This document shows positions 17,442 to 26,434 of a stretch of 57,772 nucleotides of DNA, piece after piece. Position 1 is the stretch's first letter. Each line of letters begins with the position of its first letter. This DNA is from a virus. Below the pieces are notes generated by a model, which made no database searches, was not told the origin of the DNA, and was given only the letters and a program-made list of their open reading frames with translations. Made by a program: the position numbers and the translations under genes. The stretch lies in IMG/VR virus record IMGVR_UViG_3300032315_000416, positions 1 to 57,772 of that record; one strand, written 5' to 3'.

Positions 17442-18799
17442 TATTGAGCCGCTTTCAATGCATCAATTTCGGCTTTGAGTTCTTGAATTGCTTTAACCAA
17501 ATACGCTGTTAAATTAAGATCAAGCGCTTTTATTGTCTCTTGGCCCTGCGGCACAAATTGTTTATATTTTTCTGGAACAATCGTTTCTATAGTATGCCCA
17601 GGAAAAATTGTTTCAAACTCCTGTGCAATAAAACCAGTTTTAGTTTCACCAATTTTATCTTTGTATTCAAAATGAATTGGTTTAAGGGAGTTTATTTTAT
17701 CTAGTGCGCTTGTTATTGAGCGAACATTTGTTTTTATGTTGTTGTCTGATATGGTAGACCAGTTGGGCGAATTGCTAGCTTGGAAATTACCGCCAGTTGA
17801 AAAGTACACAGAACCAAAACTTCCACCTACGTTAAAGTAAAAAATATTACCGCTGCCGGTAGATGAAATTGTGTTAATAGAAGAACCAATACCAACGTTA
17901 TTGGATTGCAGCGCTGAATATCCACCGGCGTTTGTGCAAGTGACAAGTCCAATAGCAGTCACGCCAGTAACAGAAATGCTAGGTGATCCCGTCAGTCCTG
18001 CGGCTGTTGTTGCGCTATTTGCAGTATTTGCGCTATTTGCAGTATTTGCGCTGCTTGCGCTGCCGGCTGATGTTGCAAATGATGCGCTGGCCGCAGTGCC
18101 GCTAATGTTAATACCCCACGTGCCAGATGCGCCAGTGCCGTTTGGTTGTGGCGGTGTGTAACCAAGTGCTGTAGTAACTTGACCAGAGGTTAAACCAGTG
18201 GCGTTGACAATATTAACAGATGTTGGTGTGCCAAGAATTGGAGTCACTAGCGTTGGGGAAACATTGCATACCATTACGCCAGTTCCTGTAGAACCAGTTA
18301 CCGCACCAGCGCCGTTTGCTAAGCCAATGGTTGGTGTGGTTGTGCCAGTTACAGTGACAGGGAATGCTGCGTTGACTGCGGTTACACCGCCACCGCCGCC
18401 ACCTGCGGGGGTAGCCCACACTCCATCGCCACGCCAAAAGGTTGTGGCTGACGCGCTGGTGCCGCTGTTAAGATTACCGACTGGCAGATTGCCCGTGACC
18501 TGCGAGGCTAGGTTAACGTTTGACAGTGTGCCGCCCAGTGTCAGGCTGCCCGTGGATGTTACGGTGCCTGTCAGCGTCAGACCGTTTACTGTGCCAGCCC
18601 CAGATACGCTGGTGACCGTTCCGCCACCCGATCCGGCAGAGGTAAGCAGTTGGACCGCGCCGGCATTGTTTTTGTAGTACAGCTTTCCGTCAACTACGTT
18701 AAGCGCTAGTTCGCCTACCGTTAAGTCCGCAGCAAGCGGAACCGACAGTGCGGTCGTGCTGTGGTAAAGCTGAATGGGTGTGAAGCCGGTCTGAGCCAT
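17441..18799 (-). CDS. Tail fibre with C-terminal S74 intramolecular chaperone
   Basis: A 452-aa fibre protein. The N-terminus (about 1-60) has the [19 protein letters not shown] type start common to phage fibres, followed by Ser/Thr/Gly-rich beta repeats. The C-terminal about 110 residues are an endosialidase-type chaperone (Peptidase_S74): [12 protein letters not shown] with the Ser-Asp pair near 347, FIAQEFE, and a terminal helix. This domain trimerises the fibre and then cuts itself off. It starts at the stop of the glycosyltransferase gene (1-bp overlap). Confidence 0.9.
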   Translation of the reverse strand: MAQTGFTPIQLYHSTTALSVPLAADLTVGELALNVVDGKLYYKNNAGAVQLLTSAGSGGGTVTSVSGAGTVNGLTLTGTVTSTGSLTLGGTLSNVNLASQVTGNLPVGNLNSGTSASATTFWRGDGVWATPAGGGGGGVTAVNAAFPVTVTGTTTPTIGLANGAGAVTGSTGTGVMVCNVSPTLVTPILGTPTSVNIVNATGLTSGQVTTALGYTPPQPNGTGASGTWGINISGTAASASFATSAGSASSANTANSANTANSATTAAGLTGSPSISVTGVTAIGLVTCTNAGGYSALQSNNVGIGSSINTISSTGSGNIFYFNVGGSFGSVYFSTGGNFQASNSPNWSTISDNNIKTNVRSITSALDKINSLKPIHFEYKDKIGETKTGFIAQEFETIFPGHTIETIVPEKYKQFVPQGQETIKALDLNLTAYLVKAIQELKAEIDALKAAQ

Positions 18800-19845
18800 T
18801 ATAGTTCCTCGTAAAACTTTAGGTTAGTTTTTAATCGTCCGTCGGTCGGGTTCATCTCTAGCGCCATCCGACCGTACTTAATTGCTTCTTCTTTAAATTT
18901 TAAGTGATAGGCAGCAATGGCTATTACGTCTGGTAGCATGAACCCCCACGCCTGCGGGGCGCCAGTGTGCTGTGCTATGTTTTGTGTTATCTCTATTGCG
19001 TTCTTGCCTGCGCCGTAGCACTCTGCCCAGCGATGCTTTTCGTAGCAAAGCATCGCCAAATCGTACCAGTTTTCTCGTATGCCAGGCTCTTCTGCTACCG
19101 CCTTACGAAACCATGCAATACCTGGTTGCTGCATTTTTTCCAATGACGCGCCAATCATGCGCATCGTGTGGCTTCTCTCTAGCGTCCACGTCGCTGTAGG
19201 AAGCGTTAGGTATCGTTTTAATTCGTCGACAGCCTCTTGCCATCTAAACTTAAACGTCAGCTCCCTGCCGTAATAGTAGCAGCTACGGTGGCAGTTTTGG
19301 TCTTCCTTTACCGCCATTTCCAAGAGCTCTAGGTATAACCCCCTTGGTTTTGTGTCGTCTGGTTTGTGTGTCATCATCACAAAGGACGTATGGCCGCAAG
19401 TGTCTGTTACCCTAGAATCCGGCATGATGTACTCATGACAGGGAAACTTCCAATAGTAACCGTGACGATTGTGCGCTCTGGACGGGTAGAAGACTCGGTT
19501 CTCACCAAAGTCAAACCCAATGTTAAGACGGGTTATGTCTTCGCTCCAGCACTGCTCAATCTCTTTACGCCATCCAGGGAGTAGCATCTCGTCCAAGTCC
19601 ATAGAGACGCAGATATCCACGTCAGCAGGGACGAGCGCTAGGGCCGCGTTACGGGCCACATCAAACCTAAACGGCGTAACATTAATCTGGTGTACCTGCG
19701 CACCACAATCCTTAGCCATTTCAACGGTCTTGTCAGTGGAGCCAGTATCGGCTATTACTATAAGATCTGCATCTTTTGCTGACTCACAGAACCGTTTAAC
19801 ATGTAATTCTTCGTTTTTTGCAATTGCATATACAGCAATTTTCAT
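18799..19845 (-). CDS. Family 2 glycosyltransferase with C-terminal TPR-like helices
   Basis: A 348-aa GT-A enzyme. DTGSTDKT (33-40) and the metal-binding D83-L-D85 mark the nucleotide-sugar binding domain (about 1-210). The rest is helical with TPR-like spacing (about 210-345). The acceptor is unknown. It is the first gene of the lysis/fibre unit, directly upstream of the S74 fibre and overlapping it by one base, so glycosylation of that fibre or of host surface glycan is possible. The leader is about 22 nt from the predicted +1, with a GGAG ribosome site. Confidence 0.88.
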   Translation of the reverse strand: MKIAVYAIAKNEELHVKRFCESAKDADLIVIADTGSTDKTVEMAKDCGAQVHQINVTPFRFDVARNAALALVPADVDICVSMDLDEMLLPGWRKEIEQCWSEDITRLNIGFDFGENRVFYPSRAHNRHGYYWKFPCHEYIMPDSRVTDTCGHTSFVMMTHKPDDTKPRGLYLELLEMAVKEDQNCHRSCYYYGRELTFKFRWQEAVDELKRYLTLPTATWTLERSHTMRMIGASLEKMQQPGIAWFRKAVAEEPGIRENWYDLAMLCYEKHRWAECYGAGKNAIEITQNIAQHTGAPQAWGFMLPDVIAIAAYHLKFKEEAIKYGRMALEMNPTDGRLKTNLKFYEEL

Positions 19846-19864
19846 GGATTTCTCCGTAGCTTAT

Positions 19865-19887
19865 CCTGTATATACTAATGCAAAAAA
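19865..19887 (-). promoter_or_regulatory. Late-type promoter motif, copy 5
   Basis: The minus strand has a six-T run, GCATTAGT (19874-19881), six bases (ATATAC), then AGGAT with +1 predicted at 19867. It drives the glycosyltransferase, fibre and lysis genes. The T-run is shared with the terminator upstream. Confidence 0.75.
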
Positions 19888-19905
19888 CTAGGGATTTGCG
19901 CCCTA
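19882..19905 (-). terminator. Rho-independent terminator overlapping the end of the 130-aa gene
   Basis: On the minus strand TAGGG/CCCTA form a 5-bp stem with a 7-base loop, followed by GTTTTTT. The stem includes the stop codon of the gene at 19903-20295. It closes the long fibre/modification unit. Confidence 0.65.
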
Positions 19906-20295
19906 ACTACTCCAAACTGCCTGCGGTTGAGCAGGAAACGTTGCTGGCGTTGTGGGCGGGTTTACTGCAATATTACGCACCGTACTGCGATATGCCAAGA
20001 ACGCATCTTGATTGGTTAAGTATGGATTTGAGTACTGTGGATTGTTAATATCTACAGTGCAGGTCCAATCGGTTTGTTGTAAGAGCGATGTAGCGGTTGA
20101 TTTGTTTTGCGCCTGAATTTCTTCGGGCGTTGGCGCTGGAGGTGCAATCCATTCACCATTAAGCAAAAACCAGTCAAAAGTTACCTCATCCGGTGCTTCA
20201 ATAAACTGAGAAGCATAACCTTCGCTAAAAACTTCGTATGGATCAATTTGCGTCTGATCGGTTACTACATTGTATGTTAAATATACATAGTGCAT
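19903..20295 (-). CDS. Tail fibre assembly/tail chaperone-like protein
   Basis: A 130-aa protein. Its C-terminal half (about 65-128: STATSLLQQTDWTCTVDI, then FLAYRSTVRNIA and a Pro-rich FPAQPQAVW end) fits the phage tail assembly chaperone type (Phage_tail_APC), which helps fold or attach tail fibres. It is the last gene of the fibre/modification unit. Such proteins are usually beside the fibre they serve, here the Gly-rich fibre 0.8 kb upstream, with a sulfotransferase in between. Confidence 0.75.
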   Translation of the reverse strand: MHYVYLTYNVVTDQTQIDPYEVFSEGYASQFIEAPDEVTFDWFLLNGEWIAPPAPTPEEIQAQNKSTATSLLQQTDWTCTVDINNPQYSNPYLTNQDAFLAYRSTVRNIAVNPPTTPATFPAQPQAVWSS

Positions 20296-20342
20296 TTTGT
20301 GTTAACCTTTTAAATATTATGTTTTATCAAATTTAGAATTTT

Positions 20343-21104
20343 TTATAAACCTATTTGCGTATTTAAATTTTTGCAAACTGATTGTAGATTATCGGGTAAG
20401 TCAATGTCAATTTTTCTTTCTGTAATGTTATTTCTAATGTCGTGCTGCCCATTTAAGCCATAAACAGAATCGTCTTCTTGATGTTGCTGAACAATATTTA
20501 ATAAATTGTGTTCAAAAAAATCTAACTCAAAAAAACTGTAAATCTTTTTTAACGAGTTTTGTGTATCAGAAACTAAATCTTTGTACGATAAAAATAAAAA
20601 CATTTCATTGTTATTTTGATTAACTGTATTAACAACCCCAGAGTAAGACCGCATAATTGGCTCGCTACCATCTTGTAAAAGCGAGTACGCCATAGTTGGA
20701 TTAAACTTTTTATTTTCTGTATACAGATTTATAAACGATTTAACAATTTCCTCTATTGGCCTAACCAAAACAATAATTTTTGGTTTATCTGTAATGTACT
20801 CTTTTATCAACTTAATATTTGGTTCTAATGTCCATGATCTACACTTGTCTAAAACATTGGGTTTTGTAGTGTTTTTGTAATATAAATCTGGAATTGTTTT
20901 TACTATTTCATTGGCAATATCTTGTTTTTTGTTAGCTTGTATTTGCTCTGCCGCATATTCATTAATTGAAACATGGTTGTCCCAAAGCATTTGACATACA
21001 GCAGAATTGCCTTCTGCATGAATTTGTGGGTTTTGGTCTAAAATAGCCGAGAGTAGGGTTGACCCGGCCCTCGGCAATCCGCTTAAAAAAAAGTAATTTT
21101 TCAT
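20343..21104 (-). CDS. Sulfotransferase (PAPS-dependent)
   Basis: A 253-aa P-loop-like sulfotransferase that would move a sulfonate group from PAPS to a hydroxyl or amine. The 5'-phosphosulfate loop is LSGLPRAGSTLLSAIL (7-22), and KIIVLVRPIEEIVKSF (about 107-122) fits the 3'-phosphate-binding strand-helix. There is no signal or membrane segment, so it acts in the cytoplasm. Its start abuts the stop of the Gly-rich fibre gene. It is more AT-rich than its neighbours, which suggests separate acquisition. The substrate is unknown; the adjacent fibre or host glycan are candidates. Confidence 0.88.
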   Translation of the reverse strand: MKNYFFLSGLPRAGSTLLSAILDQNPQIHAEGNSAVCQMLWDNHVSINEYAAEQIQANKKQDIANEIVKTIPDLYYKNTTKPNVLDKCRSWTLEPNIKLIKEYITDKPKIIVLVRPIEEIVKSFINLYTENKKFNPTMAYSLLQDGSEPIMRSYSGVVNTVNQNNNEMFLFLSYKDLVSDTQNSLKKIYSFFELDFFEHNLLNIVQQHQEDDSVYGLNGQHDIRNNITERKIDIDLPDNLQSVCKNLNTQIGL

Positions 21105-22274
21105 TTAAGCATAAATATACACTATTGCTCCGCCTCCAGTTGCCGCACCAACGGCGGCAGCACTTCTTTTGCTTCCTCCTCCTGCACCGCCGCCACCTAA
21201 GCCGCCATTTCCTCCGATAGTGCTACCATATCCACCACCACCACCACCGCCACCCCATAAACCGCCATTTCCACCTGTTGCGCTATCTCCTCCTCCGCCG
21301 CCTCCAGCGCCACCAGTTCTGCCGCTTGATGTTGTACCAGAACCACCAGCCCCTCCGCCGCCATCGGCAGCAACTGTTGTTGCCCCTGGTGCGTTTCCAG
21401 CGCCAGTAAGAAATACAAGTAATGGGTCTGTAAATAATGTAAAATATGATCTTGCTATCCCTGGAGTTGAGCCGCTTCCTGCGCCGCCAGCTCCGCCTCC
21501 AGCGCTGCCAGCACTAGCTCCACCAGCCCCTCCGCCGCCGCCTCCAGCGCTAGCATAACCACCACCACCCCCAATTCCTGCTCCCCCACCTGCGTTTCTA
21601 TATCCCCCACCACCTCCTGTAAAACCATTTCCTAATGGACTTGCAGCAGAACCACCACCACCACCAGCAGTAGTACCTCTAGCTCCACCACTTCCACCAG
21701 TAAAATTGCCACCATTGGTAACTGATGCGTCTTTTGTGGCTGTTCCGCCAGTTGGCACAGAGCCAGTTTGAACCCCGTTTGATCCTGGGTTTGCAACTAA
21801 TAAATTTATTCCGCCGTAGGTAACTGTTGCAGTTCCAGAAGATATAGTAATCGTTACATTTTGACCAGGGGTAACAGCAAAATTACCAAATGCGCATCCG
21901 CCGCCACTTGCTCCACTACAACTTACATCGGTTCCAACTACAACTATTGCGTCCCCGCCTTTTCCAAAAGCATAAGCACGGACAGTAGTAACACCCGTTG
22001 GAACGGTGTAAGTTCCAGATGATGTAAATTGTGTCCATATTTTTTGGGTTGTAGTTGCTGCTGGCGGTGCGGCGCTTGTCCAAGTTGTGCCGTTGGATGT
22101 AAGCAAATTACCTGTTGTGCCAGGGGCTACAGCTTGAACAGCAGATGTTCCGTTACCAAGAAGTACGTTATTTGCAGTAAGTGTAGCGGATCCAGTGCCG
22201 CCTTTAGTGACGCCCAATATACCGGTGTTAGAAACGCCGGGGGCTAGTTTGGATAGGTCGCGTGGAATTGTCAT
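21105..22274 (-). CDS. Glycine-rich tail fibre/adhesin
   Basis: A 389-aa protein. The N-terminus has a LAPGVSNTGILGVTKGGTG segment typical of fibre anchors, followed by KIWTQFTSSGTYTVPTG and a strand-rich start of the Gly-rich domain. Residues about 150-385 are long polyglycine runs with interspersed aromatics (GGGGGY, GGGAGGG), as in polyglycine-II receptor-binding tips of phage adhesins. It is followed immediately by a sulfotransferase and preceded by the APS-kinase-like fusion. The role as a host-recognition fibre is inferred from composition and context. Confidence 0.8.
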   Translation of the reverse strand: MTIPRDLSKLAPGVSNTGILGVTKGGTGSATLTANNVLLGNGTSAVQAVAPGTTGNLLTSNGTTWTSAAPPAATTTQKIWTQFTSSGTYTVPTGVTTVRAYAFGKGGDAIVVVGTDVSCSGASGGGCAFGNFAVTPGQNVTITISSGTATVTYGGINLLVANPGSNGVQTGSVPTGGTATKDASVTNGGNFTGGSGGARGTTAGGGGGSAASPLGNGFTGGGGGYRNAGGGAGIGGGGGYASAGGGGGGAGGASAGSAGGGAGGAGSGSTPGIARSYFTLFTDPLLVFLTGAGNAPGATTVAADGGGGAGGSGTTSSGRTGGAGGGGGGDSATGGNGGLWGGGGGGGGYGSTIGGNGGLGGGGAGGGSKRSAAAVGAATGGGAIVYIYA

Positions 22275-22286
22275 GCTGTTTCCTTA

Positions 22287-23126
22287 TTATTTTTCTAATC
22301 CCAGTTCTTTGCGTATTTTGGTAGCAGAGATAGCGTGGGTTGTGTCGTCAAATGTTTCTTGCTCTATTTTGTAGCCAACATCGCGCCCGTAGGTGATATT
22401 GACAATATTCGGTACTACCTGTATTTCATACTGCCCTTGAAACAGTGGATCTAGGTCACGCTTGATGTAACTCTTCACTTGCTCAATGGCAAATGGGTTT
22501 GATCCCTGCCAACCTTGGCAGTCGCGGATCTGAATCACCACTTGCCCCGTTTTGGCTATAGCACGTTCAAAGAGCGCTCTATGCCCAGCGTGCCAAGGTT
22601 GCCATCTACCTAGCATCTGAACCGTTTCTGTCTGCCAGTTAAACACCGGACGCCTGCGGTTCTCAATAATGTGATTGCCAATAAACTCGGCCCACTTCTC
22701 GCAGTTCTGCTCCGTCACCCGGAAGTCATACACCTCTGGCTGCACGAACGCCTTGTTCGTATCTTCAAAGCGACCAGCATCAATCGTATCCATCCAGATT
22801 GTCCAGTCCGCTTTGAAGTTATTACGCATCTCGACCAAAGGAGCAACAAAGTCGCAAATTACATAATCGCCGCCAGCAGACAGGGCAAACTCAGCCATCC
22901 TTAACGATTGACGGATACGACCTTCTTTAGAGAAGTCCCAATCGTTGTACTTCTTACGCACTTCATCGGCATTGAACCAAGTTACTTGGCAATTCAAATC
23001 GCCCATGTACTGGTTCAAAGCACGACCGTATGACATCTCGCCATGCTCTTCTAGATAGGCTTTTAGGGCCTGTGCTAGGTACGTCTTGCCTGAGCCGGGT
23101 AGGCCCATGATTAGTATCTTTTTCAT
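22287..23126 (-). CDS. Fusion of APS-kinase-like and adenylyl/cytidylyltransferase-like domains
   Basis: A 279-aa two-domain enzyme. The N-domain (1-~150) has Walker A GLPGSGKT (8-15), FNADEVR (51-57) and FSKEGR, and FVAPLVEMR, as in adenylylsulfate kinases that make PAPS. The C-domain (~160-279) has GRWQPWHAGH (173-182) and ISATKIR (266-272), the HxGH and signature motifs of NMN/pantetheine-type nucleotidyltransferases. Two sulfotransferases occur in the same unit, so PAPS supply is an attractive role. The kinase may instead act on another small substrate. It overlaps the methyltransferase stop by 4 bp. Confidence 0.8.
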   Translation of the reverse strand: MKKILIMGLPGSGKTYLAQALKAYLEEHGEMSYGRALNQYMGDLNCQVTWFNADEVRKKYNDWDFSKEGRIRQSLRMAEFALSAGGDYVICDFVAPLVEMRNNFKADWTIWMDTIDAGRFEDTNKAFVQPEVYDFRVTEQNCEKWAEFIGNHIIENRRRPVFNWQTETVQMLGRWQPWHAGHRALFERAIAKTGQVVIQIRDCQGWQGSNPFAIEQVKSYIKRDLDPLFQGQYEIQVVPNIVNITYGRDVGYKIEQETFDDTTHAISATKIRKELGLEK

Positions 23127-23674
23127 GATTTAATTGCCCTTGCGTAGATGTGGAGTTGATAACATGCGTTATTATACCTGCTCATTTCCCGATCCACAAC
23201 ATCCCTAGGTTGTCCTTGCATACCCCGTTGGAACCAAGGTGATAAATCATAATGCACACCCTCCACCTCAATGTCAATCCCAAGCTGTAAACCTAATGTC
23301 GTTTCCTGACCGTTTTCCTCAATCGTTTGCCGATTTTTCTTCTGGCTAAACATGTTAATACCTACCGGCGTCACCTTGCGCACATGGGTGGGATCATGGT
23401 GAAAGTTCTCATGATTCCAATGTGGCACGGTGATTTTTAGCTCGCCGTTGGGTTTAAGAATTCGGTACAGTTCTTTCCATATTGAAAAGTACGTGTTTAC
23501 ATCCTGACCAAGGTGCTCCAATACATGGAACATAATGATCTCGTCAACAGAACTGTCCTCAAACGGTAGCGGCTTTTCTAAATCCGCAACGATATCAGGG
23601 TTACAGTTTGGGTCATGGTCCACATTGACGTACCCGGGAAATTTATTGTAGCCGCAGCCTAAGTTTAGTTTCAT
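23123..23674 (-). CDS. SAM-dependent methyltransferase, class I
   Basis: A 183-aa Rossmann methyltransferase. Motif I is LNLGCG (3-8), with acidic D20 (NVDHD) after strand 2, FHVLEHL as motif IV and a PNGELKITVPHW strand. The family (Methyltransf_11/23 type) includes enzymes acting on sugars and lipids. There is no DNA-target recognition domain, so it is probably not a DNA methylase. It is coupled to the APS-kinase-like fusion, within the fibre-modification cluster. The substrate is unknown. Confidence 0.85.
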   Translation of the reverse strand: MKLNLGCGYNKFPGYVNVDHDPNCNPDIVADLEKPLPFEDSSVDEIIMFHVLEHLGQDVNTYFSIWKELYRILKPNGELKITVPHWNHENFHHDPTHVRKVTPVGINMFSQKKNRQTIEENGQETTLGLQLGIDIEVEGVHYDLSPWFQRGMQGQPRDVVDREMSRYNNACYQLHIYARAIKS

Positions 23675-23693
23675 GCAGCCAGTATACTATAAA

Positions 23694-24140
23694 TTAAACG
23701 CCGTTGGCAATCTGGTTGTTATCCAGTTCTTGCTGAATGATGTTTAACTGTTCTTGGGTAGTTGCCACATCAATCTGTGCCTTGATGGTTTCGTAGCGAG
23801 TTTGCGCTGCAGCAACAATCGCTGGATCGTAGTGGTCGGCTGGGTTGCTGTTGGTTTCTAAGGCAACTTGACCTGCTACAACCGCATCAAACTGCTGGGC
23901 TGCTTGGCTGTACTTACCGCCTTTTTGCTCGTCAATTGTGAAGTCAAACAGTGTCCAAGTAATTTCTACTGGGTCTAGATCGCAATGATAGACTGGGCCA
24001 TTAAGTCCTTGCTGATACGGGATCGGCGTTGGCTTGATCTCAACTGCGTTTTTCCAGCCGTTTGTACCGACTGGTGAGGGTGGCGTAGTGTCGATGCACT
24101 GAGCCATTTGGTTGTTTACTACTTGTACGTATAATGCCAT
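23694..24140 (-). CDS. Tail-fibre-associated protein (putative chaperone)
   Basis: A 148-aa protein with an N-terminal beta part (MALYVQVVNNQMAQCID) and a helical C-terminus (about 75-145) rich in Gln/Ala. The size and position, directly after an RCC1 propeller gene, resemble fibre-assembly accessory proteins, but the match is weaker than for the 130-aa protein at 19903. An ATTAA-rich leader of 16 bp separates it from the propeller gene. Confidence 0.6.
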   Translation of the reverse strand: MALYVQVVNNQMAQCIDTTPPSPVGTNGWKNAVEIKPTPIPYQQGLNGPVYHCDLDPVEITWTLFDFTIDEQKGGKYSQAAQQFDAVVAGQVALETNSNPADHYDPAIVAAAQTRYETIKAQIDVATTQEQLNIIQQELDNNQIANGV

Positions 24141-24156
24141 TTTAATGCTCCTTTTA

Positions 24157-25308
24157 TTAAGTTGATGCTATTGCTAAAACAGAATTACCTGAAAATCCCT
24201 TTCCAACAGTTATCCATGAGGTCAAAGACCCAACTTGTTTAGGTGACGAATACCTAGTTCTGTTTCCTAAACCTAAATTGCCAAATCCGTTAGTACCCCA
24301 AGACCACAAAGTTCCGTCTGTTTTATTTCCAAAACAGGATCGATAACAAGCAGTTACTTGAATCCAATTGGTCAAAGATCCAACCTGTTTAGGGGAGGAG
24401 TAGTATGTTCTATTTCCAAGACCTAATTGTCCAAAAAGATTTGCTCCCCAAGACCATAAAGTATTATTATTTTTTACAGCACAAGCAAAATCTTCCCCAG
24501 CCATTATTTGCGTCCAATCAGTTAAAGAGCCGACCTGTACGGGAGAAGAATAATTTGTTCTATTTCCTAAACCTAACTCACCAAGAGAATTTTGACCCCA
24601 AGACCATATAGTTCCGTCTGTTTTAATTGCAAATGTAGAAAATTTATTAGAAACTATTTGTGACCAAGTAGTTAAAGCACCCACCTGCTTAGGGGAAGAA
24701 TAATAGGTTCTGTTATTAAGACCTAATTGTCCAACATTATTTTGCCCCCAAGCCCATAAAGTTCCATCGGTTTTTATTGCTTTTGTGTTTCCTCTACCGC
24801 AAGAAACTTGTGACCAACCGGTTAAAGAACCAACTTGTTTGGGGGATGAATAATTTGTAGTGTTTCCAAGACCTAAAGCGCCTTGAGTATTTGTTCCCCA
24901 TCCCCAAAGTGTACCGTCTGTTTTTATAGCCATAGTATGATAAACAGACGAAATATTTAACCAGTTAGTAAGAGATCCTACCTGCTTAGGGGATGAGTAA
25001 TAGGTTAGGTTATTTAAACCTAATTGACCGGAATCATTTTTCCCACATGCCCACAATGTCCCATCGGTTTTTGTAGCAAGAAAAACATCAGTTCCACTGG
25101 TAATATTTTGCCAATTTGCAAATGATCCAACCTGTTTAGGAGATGAATAATAAGTGGTGTTGCCAAGTCCTAATTGACCTTGATTATTTCTGCCCCAGCT
25201 ATATAGGTATCTTAAAGGCACAGGCCAAGTTCCAGCTCCCTTAGCTGCGCTTGCTGCGCTTAGCTTCCAGATGCCGCCGTATTGGGTATATGGGTAGACT
25301 ATTGGCAT
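24157..25308 (-). CDS. RCC1 seven-bladed propeller protein (B type, copy 2)
   Basis: A 383-aa protein with seven RCC1-like repeats, each about 50 aa with the pattern LWxWGxNxxGQLGLGN, SSPKQVG and AIKTDG. Seven such blades close a beta-propeller. The start chosen is ATG 25308 (MPIVYPY), because it follows the upstream stop as TAATATG and the N-terminal NMPI-PY-YGGIW segment recurs in the protein at 28220. Longer forms would need a TTG. The short N-terminal peptide looks like a virion anchor, so the propeller is a likely receptor-binding tip. RCC1 propellers bind proteins or glycans elsewhere; the ligand here is unknown. Confidence 0.85.
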   Translation of the reverse strand: MPIVYPYTQYGGIWKLSAASAAKGAGTWPVPLRYLYSWGRNNQGQLGLGNTTYYSSPKQVGSFANWQNITSGTDVFLATKTDGTLWACGKNDSGQLGLNNLTYYSSPKQVGSLTNWLNISSVYHTMAIKTDGTLWGWGTNTQGALGLGNTTNYSSPKQVGSLTGWSQVSCGRGNTKAIKTDGTLWAWGQNNVGQLGLNNRTYYSSPKQVGALTTWSQIVSNKFSTFAIKTDGTIWSWGQNSLGELGLGNRTNYSSPVQVGSLTDWTQIMAGEDFACAVKNNNTLWSWGANLFGQLGLGNRTYYSSPKQVGSLTNWIQVTACYRSCFGNKTDGTLWSWGTNGFGNLGLGNRTRYSSPKQVGSLTSWITVGKGFSGNSVLAIAST

Positions 25309-25309
25309 A

Positions 25310-26434
25310 TTATAAATTTGTTCCAAAAGAAAAAGTCATACCAGTTCCCACTACAGACCATGGAGCCAGACCACCTACTTGGTTTGGTGAGGAACTGTTG
25401 ATTGTAGAACCAAGACCTAGTTGCCCTTGAGCATTACTTCCCCATGTCCATAAAGTGCTATCGGTTTTAATTGCCACGCAATGATTTGATCCGACAGCAA
25501 TATTTGACCAGTTAGTTAAAGCGCCAATTTGTACTGGAGATGATCTGTTTGTTGTGTCTCCTAAACCTAATTGACCTTGATTGTTTTGCCCCCAAGCCCA
25601 TAAAGTTCCGTCTGTTTTTATTGCCGCAGTAAAATAAAAACCACCTGCTGCCCTTAGCCAATTTGTTAAAACTCCGACTTGTTTTGGGGAAGAATACCTA
25701 GTTGTATTTCCCAATCCTAATTTACCTGCAGTATTGTCACCCCACACCCACAAAGACCCATCTGTTTTAACAGCTAAACAATTTTGATACCCAGCGCTAA
25801 TAGCCAACCAATTTGTCAACGAACCAACTTGTTTAGGGGAGGAATAGCTAGTTGTATTTCCTAGACCTAAATTACCATAAAAATTATAACCACAAGCATA
25901 TAATTGACCTGTGGTTGTAATTGCCGCCATGAATGTTGAATTAACAGCAACAGTTGACCAATTATTTAGTAAACCAACCTGTACTGGTGAAGATCTGTCT
26001 GTAGTATCTCCAAGACCCAATTGACCGTTAAAATTTCCACCCCAAGTCCATAAGGTTCCGTCTGTTCTAATAGCTGCACAAAAACCACCTCTTGAAGCAA
26101 CAGATGACCAAGTTGTCAAAGACCCAACCTGCTTAGGTGATGAATAGGATGTGTTATTACCAAGCCCTAGTACTCCAGAGCTACCAGACCCCCAACACCA
26201 AAGAGTACCATCTGTTTTAATTGCAGCAGTATTGTAATACCCTCCAGCAATTTTTAACCAATTAGTTAAAGAACCAACTTGCGCTGGGGATGATTTTCCT
26301 ACACGGTCATTTAAACCTAGTTGACCTTGAGTATTAGCCCCCCAACCGTATAAATAGTAAGTATTAGTGCCAGTGGGTGCAACCAAGGTGTTTAGCCCTG
26401 GTTTAATCATGGCGTTGGCATACCGATAGCTCAT
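25310..26434 (-). CDS. RCC1 seven-bladed propeller protein (A type, copy 2)
   Basis: A 374-aa protein with seven RCC1 repeats. Several repeats differ from the common form (ACGYNFYGNLG, WGSGSSGVLG), so the blades are diversified. The N-terminus MSYRYANAMIKPG is related to MSLRYTGAWLQ of the A-type copy at 29397. The start codon overlaps the stop of the sulfotransferase-glycosyltransferase gene (TAATG). The probable role is a tail-fibre or tip protein. It is coupled to the B-type propeller that follows it. Confidence 0.85.
   Translation of the reverse strand: MSYRYANAMIKPGLNTLVAPTGTNTYYLYGWGANTQGQLGLNDRVGKSSPAQVGSLTNWLKIAGGYYNTAAIKTDGTLWCWGSGSSGVLGLGNNTSYSSPKQVGSLTTWSSVASRGGFCAAIRTDGTLWTWGGNFNGQLGLGDTTDRSSPVQVGLLNNWSTVAVNSTFMAAITTTGQLYACGYNFYGNLGLGNTTSYSSPKQVGSLTNWLAISAGYQNCLAVKTDGSLWVWGDNTAGKLGLGNTTRYSSPKQVGVLTNWLRAAGGFYFTAAIKTDGTLWAWGQNNQGQLGLGDTTNRSSPVQIGALTNWSNIAVGSNHCVAIKTDSTLWTWGSNAQGQLGLGSTINSSSPNQVGGLAPWSVVGTGMTFSFGTNL

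Noticed and set aside
21169-21558. Plus-strand proline-rich frame
   Set aside because: It is the antisense of the glycine-rich fibre; the composition is fully explained by that.
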